Positions 1-9,396 are shown, counted from the first letter of the stretch. The stretch: DNA of 64,000 nt from Hymenobacter fodinae (GCF_004745825.1 NZ_SRLA01000001.1:744001-808000); one strand, 5' to 3'. The notes: generated by a model from the letters alone, not told the origin. A program made the numbers and translations.

Positions 1-413
1 TTGGGAAGATGCTCAGTCCAGAGAAAATCTAGCGTCATCAATAGTACTAGTAGTAAAGCCACGCGGCACACCCACTGGGCGTACGGGGCATAATGCCCAT
101 AACGCTCCTCCGTAGTAGGAGCGCGACGCGGGGCCGGGGGGCGCCCGCGTCGACGGAGGGCTGGGTCGCGGTGGAGTGGCCTAGGCGGCTCAGCGGGTTG
201 CCGTTGCGCCCGCAGTAGCGCGTCGTAGGCCTGTCGGCGCACGGGGTTGCTCAGGATGTCGTAGGCCTCGTTCACGATGAGGTAGCGCTGGTGAGCGGCC
301 GGGTCAGGAGTTCGGTCGGGGTGGGTGAGCAGCACCAGGCGACGGTAAGCCCTGCGCAGCTCGTCAGCCGAGGCTTGCTCACTCACTTCCAGCAGGGTAT
401 ACAGCGTACTCAT
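1..413 (-). CDS. J-domain (DnaJ-like) protein, 3' end cut by window
   Basis: The reading frame starts at ATG 413-411 and runs off the window edge, so only the first ~137 residues are visible. Residues 1-70 form a J domain with the diagnostic HPD motif at residues 31-33, which in this family stimulates Hsp70 (DnaK) ATPase. A basic Arg/Pro-rich linker follows, then a hydrophobic stretch near residues 115-130 that is probably a membrane anchor. There is no sign of the Gly/Phe or zinc-finger regions of true DnaJ so far, so this is probably a specialised membrane-tethered J protein. Its start codon overlaps the stop of the upstream gene by ATGA, suggesting translational coupling. Confidence 0.85.
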   Translation of the reverse strand, partial: MSTLYTLLEVSEQASADELRRAYRRLVLLTHPDRTPDPAAHQRYLIVNEAYDILSNPVRRQAYDALLRAQRQPAEPPRPLHRDPALRRRGRPPAPRRAPTTEERYGHYAPYAQWVCRVALLLVLLMTLDFLWTEHLP

Positions 414-889
414 GGCATGGGCAGCAGGGCAGCCAGGGCAGGTGTTTGATCGTGGGCGCGGCGCACAGCTAGCTCCAGCAGCCGTCGGTTCAGCTCTGAG
501 CGCTGAGTCCGGTAGAAGCCTAACTCTTCGGTAGTAAACATGCCCACCACTAGGCCTATCAGCGTATAGCGCAGCTTGGTATTGCGCCAGAGCAGCTCCG
601 CAACGAGCCGCTGCTGTTCTGCTACCGAGGCTGCCCGAAACGGAATGTGGTGGTCGTGCAGAAAGTCGGCTATAACGGCGAGCAGGCGCTCGTTTTGCAG
701 CTTAAGCACGGGCCGAAGGGTGCGGTGCAGAAAATCGGCTACGGTGGCTGCTGGTGCGGCTGGCAGCTCCGCCGTAACTGGAGGACGTAAGGCAAGAAGC
801 GCCGCATCGGCGGCCGATACCACAGCGGAGGGCAGTGCAGACATCAGGTCAAATACAAGAGCTACGAAGAAAACAAGTCGCGGGAGCAA
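410..889 (-). CDS. Unknown protein upstream of and coupled to the J-domain gene
   Basis: A 159-residue frame opening with TTG at 889; an internal ATG at 844 would give 144 residues and removes a hydrophobic start, so the true start is uncertain. I do not recognise a family. The protein is Ala/Leu-rich and mostly helical in appearance, with a moderately hydrophobic segment (residues ~108-118, around LIGLVVGMF) and a basic C-terminal third. The stop codon overlaps the start of the J-domain gene by four bases, so the two are probably one operon and may act together. Some Hsp70 co-chaperones are paired with client-specific partners, but that role here is only inference. Confidence 0.6.
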   Translation of the reverse strand: MLPRLVFFVALVFDLMSALPSAVVSAADAALLALRPPVTAELPAAPAATVADFLHRTLRPVLKLQNERLLAVIADFLHDHHIPFRAASVAEQQRLVAELLWRNTKLRYTLIGLVVGMFTTEELGFYRTQRSELNRRLLELAVRRAHDQTPALAALLPMP

Positions 890-1553
890 GTAGCTACTTC
901 TTCCGGCTATTTAAAAGCTGGGCTAGCAGCGTTTTACAATACACAGCTCAGCGTCCGCTTTGCAGTTGATCTAGGCCACTTTAGTAGGATGTGGGCCAAG
1001 TGAAAGCAGAAAACAAACCCTGTAGGCTTAGCGGCACTAGGTGGCCTGCATCATCTACTGCATCTCTCCTAAAAGTAAGCTAACAGGTGCGTGCAGATAC
1101 GAGCTGAGTTATTGTGACAAGTGATAGAGGTGAGGCATACATTTTATAAACACAGCAATAAAAATCCAATGTGGCTATAAAAATGATAAAAACAGGGCAA
1201 GTGGTTTTTATAGGATTATTCTACTGACATATGAAGCCTATTAAGATATAGTAGTGTATCTATACTGTTGCTATTGGAGAGTTGTTTTGTGTAAGCAATG
1301 TTGTTGTTAACGTCCTTTAGTGAAGCATTGCTGGCTGCAAGTGAGTCTTGAGCTAAGTATTATGATAGGCTGATTTAAAGCACTAGCATAAGTTAAGTGT
1401 GTAATTTAGTATTGGATTAAAGAAAGTTTGTAGAATATGCAGCAGTAGGTATACAAAGAAAATCTGGCCCGCAGGTGCAGCCAAGCGGGCGAATTATTCT
1501 GCCCGAATGACTTAATTTTAAGAGGTAAACCCAATTACATCTTTTTCCTATCG
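890..1553. other. AT-rich intergenic region, no gene seen
   Basis: About 660 bases between the divergent genes at 889 (minus) and 1554 (plus). It is clearly more AT-rich than the surrounding genes. Only very short open frames occur. It carries one copy of the recurrent CTAGGCCAC word at 971-979. It should hold the promoters of both flanking genes, but I cannot point to a convincing TAnnTTTG box with a properly spaced -33 element. Confidence 0.5.
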
Positions 1554-4058
1554 ATGAAAAAACTACTTTCTCTGGCGCTGTTAGCCTGCGGGGCAGTTAT
1601 GCCCTCTCTGGCGCAGACGTTTGTTCTTGACCCCCGGCCAGTGCCTGAGACAATTTGCCCAGCCCGGCCTGAAAATATGTTTACCAAGGTAGACGCTCCT
1701 GAGTCCTACCTCGCAGCCCAGCGCACTGGCCGTAAAGGCACCGCTGCCTCTCGTATTGAAGTAACCTACATAGGCTTTACGCCCGAGGCGCAGGCCGCCT
1801 TCCAGTATGCGGTTGATATTTGGCAGTCACTGCTCAATTCGCCCGTGCCTATTCGGGTGCGGGCCACTTGGACTCCCCTGGGTACGGGGGTACTTGGGTC
1901 GGCGGGAACCACTGCACTTTATACTCGGGTAGAAGGAGGCACTCGTAGCGATGTACTGTACCCAGTAGCCCTAGCCGAGAAGCTGGCTGGCAGGGAGCTA
2001 AACGGTTCTGGCCTAGCCGACATAAACGCACAGTTTAGCAGCACATTCAACTGGTATCTCGGTACCGACGGCAAGCCAGGTGCTGGGCAGTATGATTTAG
2101 TGTCGGTGGTGCTGCACGAGCTAGGCCACGGGCTGGGCTTCCAGGCTGGTACTACTTTTTCTACTACCAATAGCCAGGGCGGCTACTCCGAGCCGCCCTT
2201 CAACTTTGCCACCTTCATTGAGAATGAGGCGGGCCAGTTAATTACCGATACGCGGATTTTTACTAATCCGTCGGCAGCCCTAGGTACCTTGTACACCAGC
2301 AACGCGCTGTACTTTGATAGCCCGCTGGCCAGATCGGCTAACAATACCGCTAGCACGGAAAAGCGCCCCAAGCTGTACGCCCCTACTTCCTTTTCAACGG
2401 GTTCGAGTATCTCCCACTTGGATGAAGCAACGTACGCCGCCGGCAACGAAAACTCACTGATGTCGCCCCAGTTTGGGGCCGCGGAGGCTATCCACAGCCC
2501 CGGACCCATTACTATGGCCATCTTCAACGAGATTGGCTGGTTTAACACGGCTATCCGTCATACGCCGCTCAGAGACACGGAAATAGCGCAGAACTACGTA
2601 GTAAATGCCACCGTGCAGAGCGATGGTACCGTAACTCCGGGCTCAGTGAAGCTGACGTATAGCATCGACAACGGTGCCGCTACCACCGTAGCAATGACGA
2701 GCACCGGTAACGGCCAGTATACGGCTACCATCCCGAATCCGGGCCTTGGCAAAACGGTGCGGTACTACATTACCGCCGCCGACAACGAAACCGGCCGCAC
2801 GTATGCCTCTCCCGCAACTACGCGCCGGGGTGTTATCAACCAGTACCAATTCTTCGTGGGCCCCGATGTGGTGCCGCCCGTGGTACGCCACACGGCCCCA
2901 TTCTTCATTTTAACTACGCAGTTGCCCTACCAAATCACGGTGAATGCCACCGATAACATTGGAGTGAACAGCGTAGTGGTGGAGTATAATGTGAATGGCG
3001 TTAGTCGGCCGAACGTTACGCTCACGCGCCAGAACGATACCACCTTTGTGGGCTCTATCTCGACGGCTGCCGGCGCTATTGTCTCCGGCGACGTCATCAA
3101 CTATCGGATAATAGCCAACGACGTAGCTTCTATCCCAAACCGGACTATTAACCCCGGGGCTGGCTTGTATACCGTACGGGTAGTGGCCATCAAGCCGGCG
3201 CAGGAAACGTACGTGAATGCTCTAAACAGCGATGTACAGCAGGATTTCATTGGCGAAGGCTTCACTATAACGCAACCAGCAGGTTTCACCAGCCCAGCTA
3301 TCAACTCTGATCATCCTTATAAGGATGGCGTCGGGGTCGACTTCGAGAGCAATATCATCTACAACCTGCTTGTGCCCATCATTGTGAAGAACGACCCGGC
3401 ACAGGCGGTAATGCGGTTTGATGAAATTGTGTTGGTTGAGCCCAGCACTGCTACTGCCACCTTCGGCAGCACGGGTTTCTTCGACTACGTAATTGTAGAA
3501 GGCAGCAATGACAACGGTACTACCTGGAAAGCGCTGGCCCCCGGGTACAACAGCCGTAGCAATACCGCGTGGCTCACGCGCTGGAATAGCGCTACCGATG
3601 CTGATGGCAACTCCACTGCCGTTGGTACCCCCGACCTTTATGTGGGCCGTACGCTAAACCTGAGTCCCACCTTTGCCGCGGGTGATGTAGTGCGCCTGCG
3701 CTTCCGCCTGTTCTCCGACCAACTCTCGCACGGCTGGGGCTGGGCCATTGATAACCTGGCCATCCAGAGCGTGGTAACGGGTGTGAAGGAAGATGTGAAG
3801 GCCGCCGGCCTGACCGTGTACCCCAACCCCAGCACCGGCCAGTTCACGGTGTCGGCCAACTTTGCTCAACCGGTAAAAGGCCTGCAGGTGGTCGTTCGTA
3901 ACATGCTAGGCCAGGAGGTACTGCGCCGCGATGTGCCCAATGGCACGCGCCAGGTAGCCGTGCCCGTTGACCTAAGCGGCTATGCGGCTGGTATCTACCA
4001 AATCAGCCTTGGCGCGGGCAGCGAGATGGTGTCACGCAAAGTGATGGTGCAGAAATAA
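1554..4058 (+). CDS. Secreted zincin-like metalloprotease with T9SS type A sorting domain
   Basis: An 834-residue protein opening with a signal peptide (residues 1-20, cut after LAQ). The N-terminal 330 residues carry a zincin helix, HELGHGLGF near residue 188, where HExxH would bind zinc and supply the catalytic Glu. The metzincin third ligand expected at HExxHxxGxxH/D is Ala here, so zinc must be completed differently or activity is altered. The middle looks like beta-sandwich domains. The last ~75 residues match the Por secretion tail: VYPNP, a GQEV turn, and AGIYQI before a basic end. That tail marks T9SS export and surface attachment or release. Substrate unknown. Confidence 0.85.
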   Translation: MKKLLSLALLACGAVMPSLAQTFVLDPRPVPETICPARPENMFTKVDAPESYLAAQRTGRKGTAASRIEVTYIGFTPEAQAAFQYAVDIWQSLLNSPVPIRVRATWTPLGTGVLGSAGTTALYTRVEGGTRSDVLYPVALAEKLAGRELNGSGLADINAQFSSTFNWYLGTDGKPGAGQYDLVSVVLHELGHGLGFQAGTTFSTTNSQGGYSEPPFNFATFIENEAGQLITDTRIFTNPSAALGTLYTSNALYFDSPLARSANNTASTEKRPKLYAPTSFSTGSSISHLDEATYAAGNENSLMSPQFGAAEAIHSPGPITMAIFNEIGWFNTAIRHTPLRDTEIAQNYVVNATVQSDGTVTPGSVKLTYSIDNGAATTVAMTSTGNGQYTATIPNPGLGKTVRYYITAADNETGRTYASPATTRRGVINQYQFFVGPDVVPPVVRHTAPFFILTTQLPYQITVNATDNIGVNSVVVEYNVNGVSRPNVTLTRQNDTTFVGSISTAAGAIVSGDVINYRIIANDVASIPNRTINPGAGLYTVRVVAIKPAQETYVNALNSDVQQDFIGEGFTITQPAGFTSPAINSDHPYKDGVGVDFESNIIYNLLVPIIVKNDPAQAVMRFDEIVLVEPSTATATFGSTGFFDYVIVEGSNDNGTTWKALAPGYNSRSNTAWLTRWNSATDADGNSTAVGTPDLYVGRTLNLSPTFAAGDVVRLRFRLFSDQLSHGWGWAIDNLAIQSVVTGVKEDVKAAGLTVYPNPSTGQFTVSANFAQPVKGLQVVVRNMLGQEVLRRDVPNGTRQVAVPVDLSGYAAGIYQISLGAGSEMVSRKVMVQK

Positions 4059-4080
4059 TACCTCTGCACCTGCTCCATAG

Positions 4081-4112
4081 AAAAGGCGGCTCTACTCAGA
4101 GCTGCCTTTTCT
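4081..4112. terminator. Bidirectional terminator between convergent genes
   Basis: A 13-base stem (4081-4093 with 4098-4110, one G-U pair) with an ACTC loop, A-rich on the left and T-rich on the right. It lies between the plus-strand protease gene and the minus-strand methyltransferase gene, serving either direction. Confidence 0.8.
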
Positions 4113-4135
4113 ATTTATAACACACGTGAACTGGC

Positions 4136-4672
4136 CTAGGACGCCCAGCCCAGCTTGCTGATAAAATCCCAGAGCACTACGCCTGCGGCAATGCTCACGT
4201 TGAGGGAATGCTTAGTACCAAACTGCGGAATTTCTACAGCGGCATCACAGAGTGCCAGTACATCATCGTCTACCCCAAACACCTCATTGCCCAGCACTAG
4301 CGCGTAGGCCTGCCCGGGTGTAGGCTGAAAAGCGGGGAGGGGTACACTGCCGGTAGTCTGCTCCACGGCCACCACCACGTAGCCGGCGGCCTTGAGTTGC
4401 TGCACGGCCTCAACCGTAGTAGGCGCATATTCCCAAGTGACCGACTCCGTAGAGCCCAGCGCGGTTTTCGTGATTTCGCGCTGGGGTGGCCTACCCGTGA
4501 TACCACAAAGCCAGATTTTTTCCAGCGCAAACGCGTCGGCCGTGCGGAAGGCCGCACCCACGTTGTGTAGGCTCCGTACGTTGTCGAGCACCAGGGAGAG
4601 GGGGAATTTTTGCGTATTTTTGAAGTCTGCCACCGTCAGCCGGTTCAGTTCTTCCATGGAGAGTTTGCGCAT
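4136..4672 (-). CDS. SpoU/TrmH-family RNA 2'-O-ribose methyltransferase
   Basis: A 178-residue SPOUT-class enzyme that uses S-adenosylmethionine to methylate a ribose 2'-OH in tRNA or rRNA. All three SpoU motifs are visible: LDNVRSLHNVGAAFRTADAF near the N terminus (Asn and Arg catalytic), LVLGNEVFGV in the middle, and IPQFGTKHSLNVSIAAGVVL near the end (the knot). The N-terminal substrate domain of longer members is absent. I chose ATG 4672 over an upstream extension because a promoter-like box lies just above it at 4677-4684; ATG 4657 is also possible. The stop codon TAG is part of a GGCCTAG word. The exact RNA target cannot be told. Confidence 0.9.
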   Translation of the reverse strand: MRKLSMEELNRLTVADFKNTQKFPLSLVLDNVRSLHNVGAAFRTADAFALEKIWLCGITGRPPQREITKTALGSTESVTWEYAPTTVEAVQQLKAAGYVVVAVEQTTGSVPLPAFQPTPGQAYALVLGNEVFGVDDDVLALCDAAVEIPQFGTKHSLNVSIAAGVVLWDFISKLGWAS

Positions 4673-4676
4673 ACGG

Positions 4677-4684
4677 CAAAAGTA
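4677..4684 (-). promoter_or_regulatory. TAnnTTTG -7 promoter box, methyltransferase gene
   Basis: Reads TACTTTTG on the minus strand, a perfect match to the Bacteroidota -7 box, only four bases before the ATG at 4672. Transcription would start at or next to the start codon. No clear -33 element is seen. Confidence 0.5.
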
Positions 4685-4907
4685 GGAACGTCTGGCCGAG
4701 TGGCTGATGTTGGCAAAGACAAAACCAATAGTCCGTCGGGCTGGGTGGGGCACAATGCAGGCCCGCCAAGCGAAGCAATGCTACCGCTGCCTGGGCTCTA
4801 GGCCACTAGAGTTAGCGTAGCTTGTAGCAGTAAGGCCACGCTAGCTCAGCCCGACGAATTACGTACCCTCTGATCCTGTTCGCCAGTTCCGCGCTGGCGT
4901 TACTCTC

Positions 4908-7712
4908 TTGCTAGTGAAAGCTAAAGTCGCCGATCCTAACAAAAAGCCCATTCGCACGCACGGCTCCCTCGGGCCCGCCCCCGTGATTGATACGCCCCTG
5001 ATGAAGCAGTATTACCAGCTGAAGCAGGAGCATCCCGGCGCTGTGCTCCTGTTCCGGGTGGGCGACTTCTACGAAACCTTCGGGGAGGATGCCGTGACGG
5101 CGTCCCGCATTCTCGACATCACCCTGACCAAGCGCGGGGCCGGCACCTCCTCCGAAACGCCTCTGGCTGGATTTCCCCACCACGCCCTCGATAATTACCT
5201 GCCCAAGCTGGTGCGGGCGGGCCAGCGCGTAGCCATCTGCGACCAGCTTGAAGACCCCAAGATGGCCAAGGGCCTAGTGAAGCGTGGCATTACGGAACTG
5301 GTAACGCCCGGCGTGAGCCTCCACGACAATGTACTGGAGCGCAAGAGCAACAACTACCTCTGCGCCGTGCACTTTGGCAAGCAGGAGGCCGGTATCAGCT
5401 TTCTGGATATCAGCACCGGTGAATTTCTGGTAGCTCAGGGCACCATTGAATACCTGGGCAAGCTGCTGCAAAATTTCGGCCCGGCTGAGGTGCTATTCTG
5501 TAAGCGCAGCCGTCGGGAGTTCGAGGAAAGCTTCGGCCCCGACTACTGCCACTTTGCGCTGGATGAGTGGGTGTTCGGCTATGATTATTGCCACGACACG
5601 CTTACCCGTCACTTCAACACTACTTCCCTCAAGGGCTTCGGTATTGATGGCCTACGCGAGGGTATCACGGCGGCCGGCTGTATCCTGCACTACCTCGCTG
5701 AAACGAAGCACACTGACGTAGGCCACATCGGCAGCATTGGGCGCCTGGAGGAAGACAAGTACGTGTGGCTCGACCGATTCACGGTGCGCAACCTGGAGCT
5801 GGTGTTGCCTCAGCACCCCGGTGGCGTGCCTCTCATCGATATCCTCGACCAGACGGTAACGCCCATGGGTGCCCGTTTGCTGCGCAAGTGGGTGGTGCTT
5901 CCCCTCAAGGAGCCCGCCCAGATTCAGCGTCGCCTCGATACGGTGGAAGCCCTACTGCAGAGCCCCGAGCTGCTGGAAAATATACTGCAGCACTTGCGTC
6001 AAATCAACGACTTGGAGCGCCTGATTTCCAAGGTAGCCGTGCGCCGCATCAACCCGCGGGAGCTGCTGCAATTGGCTCGTGCCCTGGAGGCTATTGCGCC
6101 TATGCGCGAGCAACTAGCCGCGTCGGGCATCCGGGCCCTGCAAAAGCTCGCCGACCAGCTCAACCCTTGCACTGGCCTACGCGAGGAAATCCAAGCTAAG
6201 ATTAAAGTCGATGCGCCCATCCTGACCAACCAAGGCGGTGTGGTGAATGACGGGGTAGATGCGGAGCTGGACCAGCTGCGCGAAATGGCCTTTTCGGGAA
6301 AGGACTACCTGTTTCAGATGCAGCAGCGCGCCATTCAGGAAACCGGCATTGGCTCCCTGAAAGTGGCCTACAACAAAGTATTTGGCTACTACCTTGAAGT
6401 AACCAACGCTCACAAGGATAAGGTGCCCACCTCTTGGATTCGGAAGCAAACCCTGGTAAATGCGGAGCGCTACATCACGGAAGAGCTGAAAACCTACGAG
6501 GAAAAGATTCTGCACGCCGAGGACCAACTGTTCGTGATTGAGCAGCGCATCTATACCGATCTGATACTGTCGGCGGCTGAGTACGTCTCGCAGATTCAGC
6601 AAAATGCCCGCGCCATTGGGGTTACTGACTGCCTAGCCAGCTTTGCCGCTACAGCCCGCCAGTACCGTTACGTAAAGCCCCTGGTAAATGACAGCACTGT
6701 GCTCGACATCAAAGCGGGCCGCCACCCTGTAATTGAGCGCCAGTTGCCCCCCGGTGAGGCCTACATCCCCAACGATATTCGGCTAGATCAGGAGGACCAG
6801 CAGATTGTGGTTATCACGGGTCCCAATATGGCGGGTAAGTCAGCACTGCTGCGTCAAACGGCCCTTATTGTGCTACTGGCTCAAATTGGCTCCTTCGTGC
6901 CTGCCGATGCAGCTACGATTGGCGTCATCGACAAAATCTTCACCCGCGTAGGGGCCTCTGATAACCTAAGCAAGGGCGAGAGTACCTTCATGGTGGAGAT
7001 GACTGAAACGGCCAGCATCCTCAACAACCTCTCCGACCGCAGCCTCGTGCTGATGGACGAAATCGGGCGAGGCACCAGCACCTACGACGGCATCAGCATT
7101 GCCTGGGCCATTGTGGAGCACTTGCACAATTCGCCCAAGGCCCGCGCCAAAACTCTCTTCGCCACTCACTACCACGAGCTGAACCAGCTAGCTGATGACT
7201 GCTCACGGGTGCGTAACTACAATGTGGCTGTGAAGGAAGCTGATGGGCGCATTCTGTTCCTGCGCAAGCTGCAAGAGGGGGGCTCAGAGCACAGCTTTGG
7301 TATTCATGTGGCGCGCATGGCAGGCATGCCTACCTCCGTGGTACTGCGGGCCAATGAAATCATGCACCACCTAGAGCAGGAACGTGCCAGTGCAGGCCTA
7401 GAAGAGGGGCCCACTGAGTTTGGCGAAGTGCTGGCCGGACTAGACGAGACGCCCAACTCTGGCAAGGTAGTGCCGCTGAATGGCTCTGTAAACCCGGCCG
7501 CCACGGAGCCGCGGCGCACCCCTAAAGCACAACCAGCTGCTGCTGTGCACACTGCTCCGCGGCCCAGTCTGCAGCTTAGCATGTTCGAGCCCGGTGATCC
7601 AGCCCTGGAGCGCGTACGGGAGTTGCTGGAAAAACTAGATGTAAATACGCTTACACCCATTGAGGCCCTACTTAAGCTGAACGAGTTAAAATTAGCCGCT
7701 GGTGGGAAATAA
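4908..7712 (+). CDS. mutS: DNA mismatch repair protein MutS
   Basis: A 934-residue MutS, somewhat longer than the E. coli protein. It recognises mismatches as a clamp and starts repair with MutL. The N-terminal mismatch-binding motif F-Y-E is at residues 54-56 (GDFYETFG). The ATPase domain has Walker A GPNMAGKS near 638-645, Walker [12 protein letters not shown] near 715-725, and the conserved FATHYHEL switch. A variable Ala/Pro-rich linker lies near 830-885, and the C-terminal tail ([15 protein letters not shown]) is the usual tetramerisation region. The start is TTG 4908 or GTG 4914; no ATG is available. The gene is followed by a hairpin at 7715-7761. Confidence 0.97.
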   Translation: MLVKAKVADPNKKPIRTHGSLGPAPVIDTPLMKQYYQLKQEHPGAVLLFRVGDFYETFGEDAVTASRILDITLTKRGAGTSSETPLAGFPHHALDNYLPKLVRAGQRVAICDQLEDPKMAKGLVKRGITELVTPGVSLHDNVLERKSNNYLCAVHFGKQEAGISFLDISTGEFLVAQGTIEYLGKLLQNFGPAEVLFCKRSRREFEESFGPDYCHFALDEWVFGYDYCHDTLTRHFNTTSLKGFGIDGLREGITAAGCILHYLAETKHTDVGHIGSIGRLEEDKYVWLDRFTVRNLELVLPQHPGGVPLIDILDQTVTPMGARLLRKWVVLPLKEPAQIQRRLDTVEALLQSPELLENILQHLRQINDLERLISKVAVRRINPRELLQLARALEAIAPMREQLAASGIRALQKLADQLNPCTGLREEIQAKIKVDAPILTNQGGVVNDGVDAELDQLREMAFSGKDYLFQMQQRAIQETGIGSLKVAYNKVFGYYLEVTNAHKDKVPTSWIRKQTLVNAERYITEELKTYEEKILHAEDQLFVIEQRIYTDLILSAAEYVSQIQQNARAIGVTDCLASFAATARQYRYVKPLVNDSTVLDIKAGRHPVIERQLPPGEAYIPNDIRLDQEDQQIVVITGPNMAGKSALLRQTALIVLLAQIGSFVPADAATIGVIDKIFTRVGASDNLSKGESTFMVEMTETASILNNLSDRSLVLMDEIGRGTSTYDGISIAWAIVEHLHNSPKARAKTLFATHYHELNQLADDCSRVRNYNVAVKEADGRILFLRKLQEGGSEHSFGIHVARMAGMPTSVVLRANEIMHHLEQERASAGLEEGPTEFGEVLAGLDETPNSGKVVPLNGSVNPAATEPRRTPKAQPAAAVHTAPRPSLQLSMFEPGDPALERVRELLEKLDVNTLTPIEALLKLNELKLAAGGK

Positions 7713-7714
7713 AT

Positions 7715-7761
7715 AGGTGGCCTAGCCCTGCAAACTCCTGTGAGGCGGGGCTAGGCCACCT
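7715..7761. terminator. Hairpin after mutS built from facing GTGGCCTAG words
   Basis: A perfect 14-bp stem (7715-7728 with 7748-7761) whose arms contain GTGGCCTAG (7717-7725) and CTAGGCCAC (7751-7759). It directly follows the mutS stop. There is no T tract, so it may be a rho-assisted terminator or mRNA 3'-end stabiliser. Confidence 0.6.
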
Positions 7762-7875
7762 GCATTTCGGTACCTTCAAGAAAAAGCTTATTCGTTGTCT
7801 GAAATTTTTCTCCTTGAAAATCAGTCAAAAACGGGTCGCAGAGCTAAATTTTAGATATTTTTTTGTTGCTACCTC

Positions 7876-7905
7876 TTGACAACAAGAATTCCTGTAGTAC
7901 CTTTG
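7876..7905 (+). promoter_or_regulatory. Promoter of tRNA-Gly
   Basis: TTGAC at 7876-7880 and TACCTTTG at 7898-7905, 17 bases apart. This is a strong Bacteroidota-type promoter (TTG upstream, TAnnTTTG at -7) placed ~36 bases before the tRNA. Confidence 0.75.
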
Positions 7906-7941
7906 TCACATCAAAACGCCACTACGGCGCCAAGATCAAAA

Positions 7942-8017
7942 GCGAGAGTAGCTCAGTTGGTAGAGCGCGACCTTGCCAAGGTCGAGGTCGCGAGTTCGAA
8001 CCTCGTCTCCCGCTCCA
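7942..8017 (+). tRNA. tRNA-Gly (anticodon GCC)
   Basis: A 76-base cloverleaf with encoded CCA (8015-8017). The D stem is GCTC/GAGC, the anticodon stem CGACC/GGTCG with loop TTGCCAA (anticodon GCC at 7975-7977), and the T arm has loop TTCGAAC. The acceptor stem GCGAGAG/CTCCCGC pairs except for an A-C mismatch at position 4:69 (7945 with 8010), where a G would pair. It reads Gly GGC/GGU codons. Its own promoter precedes it and a strong terminator follows. Confidence 0.95.
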
Positions 8018-8050
8018 AGAGGATGTTGCCGCTGCAACATCCTCTTTTTG
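8018..8050 (+). terminator. Terminator of tRNA-Gly
   Basis: A perfect 12-bp stem (8018-8029 with 8034-8045), CGCT loop, followed by a T run. It begins immediately after the CCA end. Confidence 0.92.
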
Positions 8051-8053
8051 TTT

Positions 8054-8084
8054 TTGGCTAATGAGGTTTGGGACACTACATTTG
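8054..8084 (+). promoter_or_regulatory. Promoter of tRNA-Leu
   Basis: TTGG at 8054-8057 and TACATTTG at 8077-8084, 19 bases apart, matching the Bacteroidota promoter pattern. The box ends 23 bases before the tRNA. Confidence 0.6.
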
Positions 8085-8107
8085 CCCACGCTTTAGTATA
8101 GCCCGCT

Positions 8108-8190
8108 GCCAGAGTGGTGTAATGGTAGCCACGAGGGACTTAAAATCCCTTGTCTTCACGGACGTACGGGTTCGAGTCCCGTCTCTGGTA
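8108..8190 (+). tRNA. tRNA-Leu (anticodon TAA)
   Basis: A class II tRNA of about 83 bases with the long variable arm typical of Leu. The acceptor stem GCCAGAG/CTCTGGT closes with one G-U pair. The anticodon stem AGGGA/TCCCT carries loop CTTAAAA (TAA at 8141-8143). The T arm is ACGGG/CCCGT with loop TTCGAGT. The discriminator A is followed by CAT, so the 3' CCA is not encoded and must be added by nucleotidyltransferase, unlike the neighbouring tRNA-Gly. Confidence 0.95.
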
Positions 8191-8193
8191 CAT

Positions 8194-8228
8194 AAAAGCC
8201 TTTCCATGCAAGTGGAAAGGCTTTTTTA
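8194..8228 (+). terminator. Terminator of tRNA-Leu
   Basis: A 13-bp perfect stem (8194-8206 with 8213-8225), six-base loop, then a T run. Confidence 0.92.
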
Positions 8229-8485
8229 ATTTTCCGCGCTATGTGCCTTTTCTTTGTAGGTCAGTCGTTCATGCGGCTAGGTAACAAGCGAAAGGGCTAA
8301 ATCAGGAAGCTGTAAGTGGCAATAGCCGCGCGTATTTCCTCTTCGTCTGCCTAACCAACGGTCCGGTTGTGTGTTGGATAGTACAGGTAAGAAGTTATTC
8401 GGAGTAAAAGTTGCCGGTAGCAGCTTTGATGATGTCCTACCTTCCGCCTATTTCTAAGAGTACACCTACTTATATCTACCACTTC

Positions 8486-9250
8486 ATGTCCATCACTTCC
8501 CAAGCCGACTTAACAGGTCTTCAGCGCATCAGCGAGGCCGTGGGTACTGCCCTAAAACAAATGCGTGAGTATGCCCAGCCCGGAATGACCACCAAAGAGC
8601 TAGACGAGTACGGCGGAAGTATTCTGGCTGCCTTGGGAGCCAAGTCGGCACCTCGGTTGGCATATGGCTTTCCAGGCTGGACGTGCATCAGTGTAAACAA
8701 CGAGGTGGCGCACGGTATTCCTTCGGTTCGTAAGGTATTGAACGAGGGCGACCTAGTGAACATCGACGTATCAGCGGAGCTTGATGGGTATTGGGCCGAC
8801 AATGGCGGCTCTTTTGTGTTAGGCGCTGATATTCATAATCACCAGCCCTTGGTTGATGCCTCACGGCAGATTTTACGCACCGCACTCAGCCGGATTCGCG
8901 GTGGCGTACGCATTGCCGAAATAGGCGGGCTGATTGAAGCAGAAGCGCGGAAGTCGGGTTTCCGGGTTATCAAGAACCTGGTGGGACATGGCATCGGGCG
9001 TAGTTTGCACGAGGAACCAACTGAAATTCCATGCTACTACGACCGCTACAACCTAAAGCGCTTTAAGAAAAACTCCGTGGTGGCGGTAGAAACCTTTATT
9101 TCTACTCGCGCTTCTATAGCTCACCAACTAGGCGACGGCTGGACGTTGGTTACCAAAGACGGTAGCTTCGTAGCTCAGCACGAGCACACTATTGTCATTA
9201 CGGACGATAAGCCAATTATTCTTACGGCTGCCAACAGCATCTGGGAATAG
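8486..9250 (+). CDS. map: Type I methionine aminopeptidase
   Basis: A ~254-residue metalloenzyme that removes the initiator Met from new proteins. I use ATG 8486 (MSITSQADL) because the upstream extension to 8411 looks non-coding and the family starts near here. Metal ligands of the pita-bread fold are all visible: two Asp in NIDVSAELDGYWADN, His in GHGIGRSLHEEP, Glu in VVAVETFIS, and the last Glu in QHEHTIVI. It stands alone, not in the ribosomal operon where many bacteria keep map. A convergent hairpin follows at 9341-9379. Confidence 0.93.
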   Translation: MSITSQADLTGLQRISEAVGTALKQMREYAQPGMTTKELDEYGGSILAALGAKSAPRLAYGFPGWTCISVNNEVAHGIPSVRKVLNEGDLVNIDVSAELDGYWADNGGSFVLGADIHNHQPLVDASRQILRTALSRIRGGVRIAEIGGLIEAEARKSGFRVIKNLVGHGIGRSLHEEPTEIPCYYDRYNLKRFKKNSVVAVETFISTRASIAHQLGDGWTLVTKDGSFVAQHEHTIVITDDKPIILTAANSIWE

Positions 9251-9340
9251 TCACTCTGCTATTCTAACCGATACGCATACTGTTGGCTTGTACTTTATTC
9301 CAGATAGCAGAAAGCTCTGGTATAAGGCTCTGAATATCAG

Positions 9341-9379
9341 TCACTAGGCCACTACCTCTTGTGGTGAGTGGCCTAGTGA
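9341..9379. terminator. Convergent hairpin from facing CTAGGCCAC words
   Basis: A perfect 13-bp stem (9341-9353 with 9367-9379) containing CACTAGGCCACT and its reverse complement, loop 13 bases. It sits between map (plus) and the beta-flower gene (minus), so it probably terminates both. No long T tract. Confidence 0.6.
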
Positions 9380-9396
9380 GGTGTTTGTTTGAAGAT

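Noticed and set aside
5765..6199. A 144-codon frame inside mutS
   Set aside because: Lies in another frame of the well-conserved mutS sequence; Pro/Ala/Arg-rich shadow.
7863..8096. Two overlapping short frames across the tRNA-Gly gene
   Set aside because: They cover the tRNA, its promoter and terminator.
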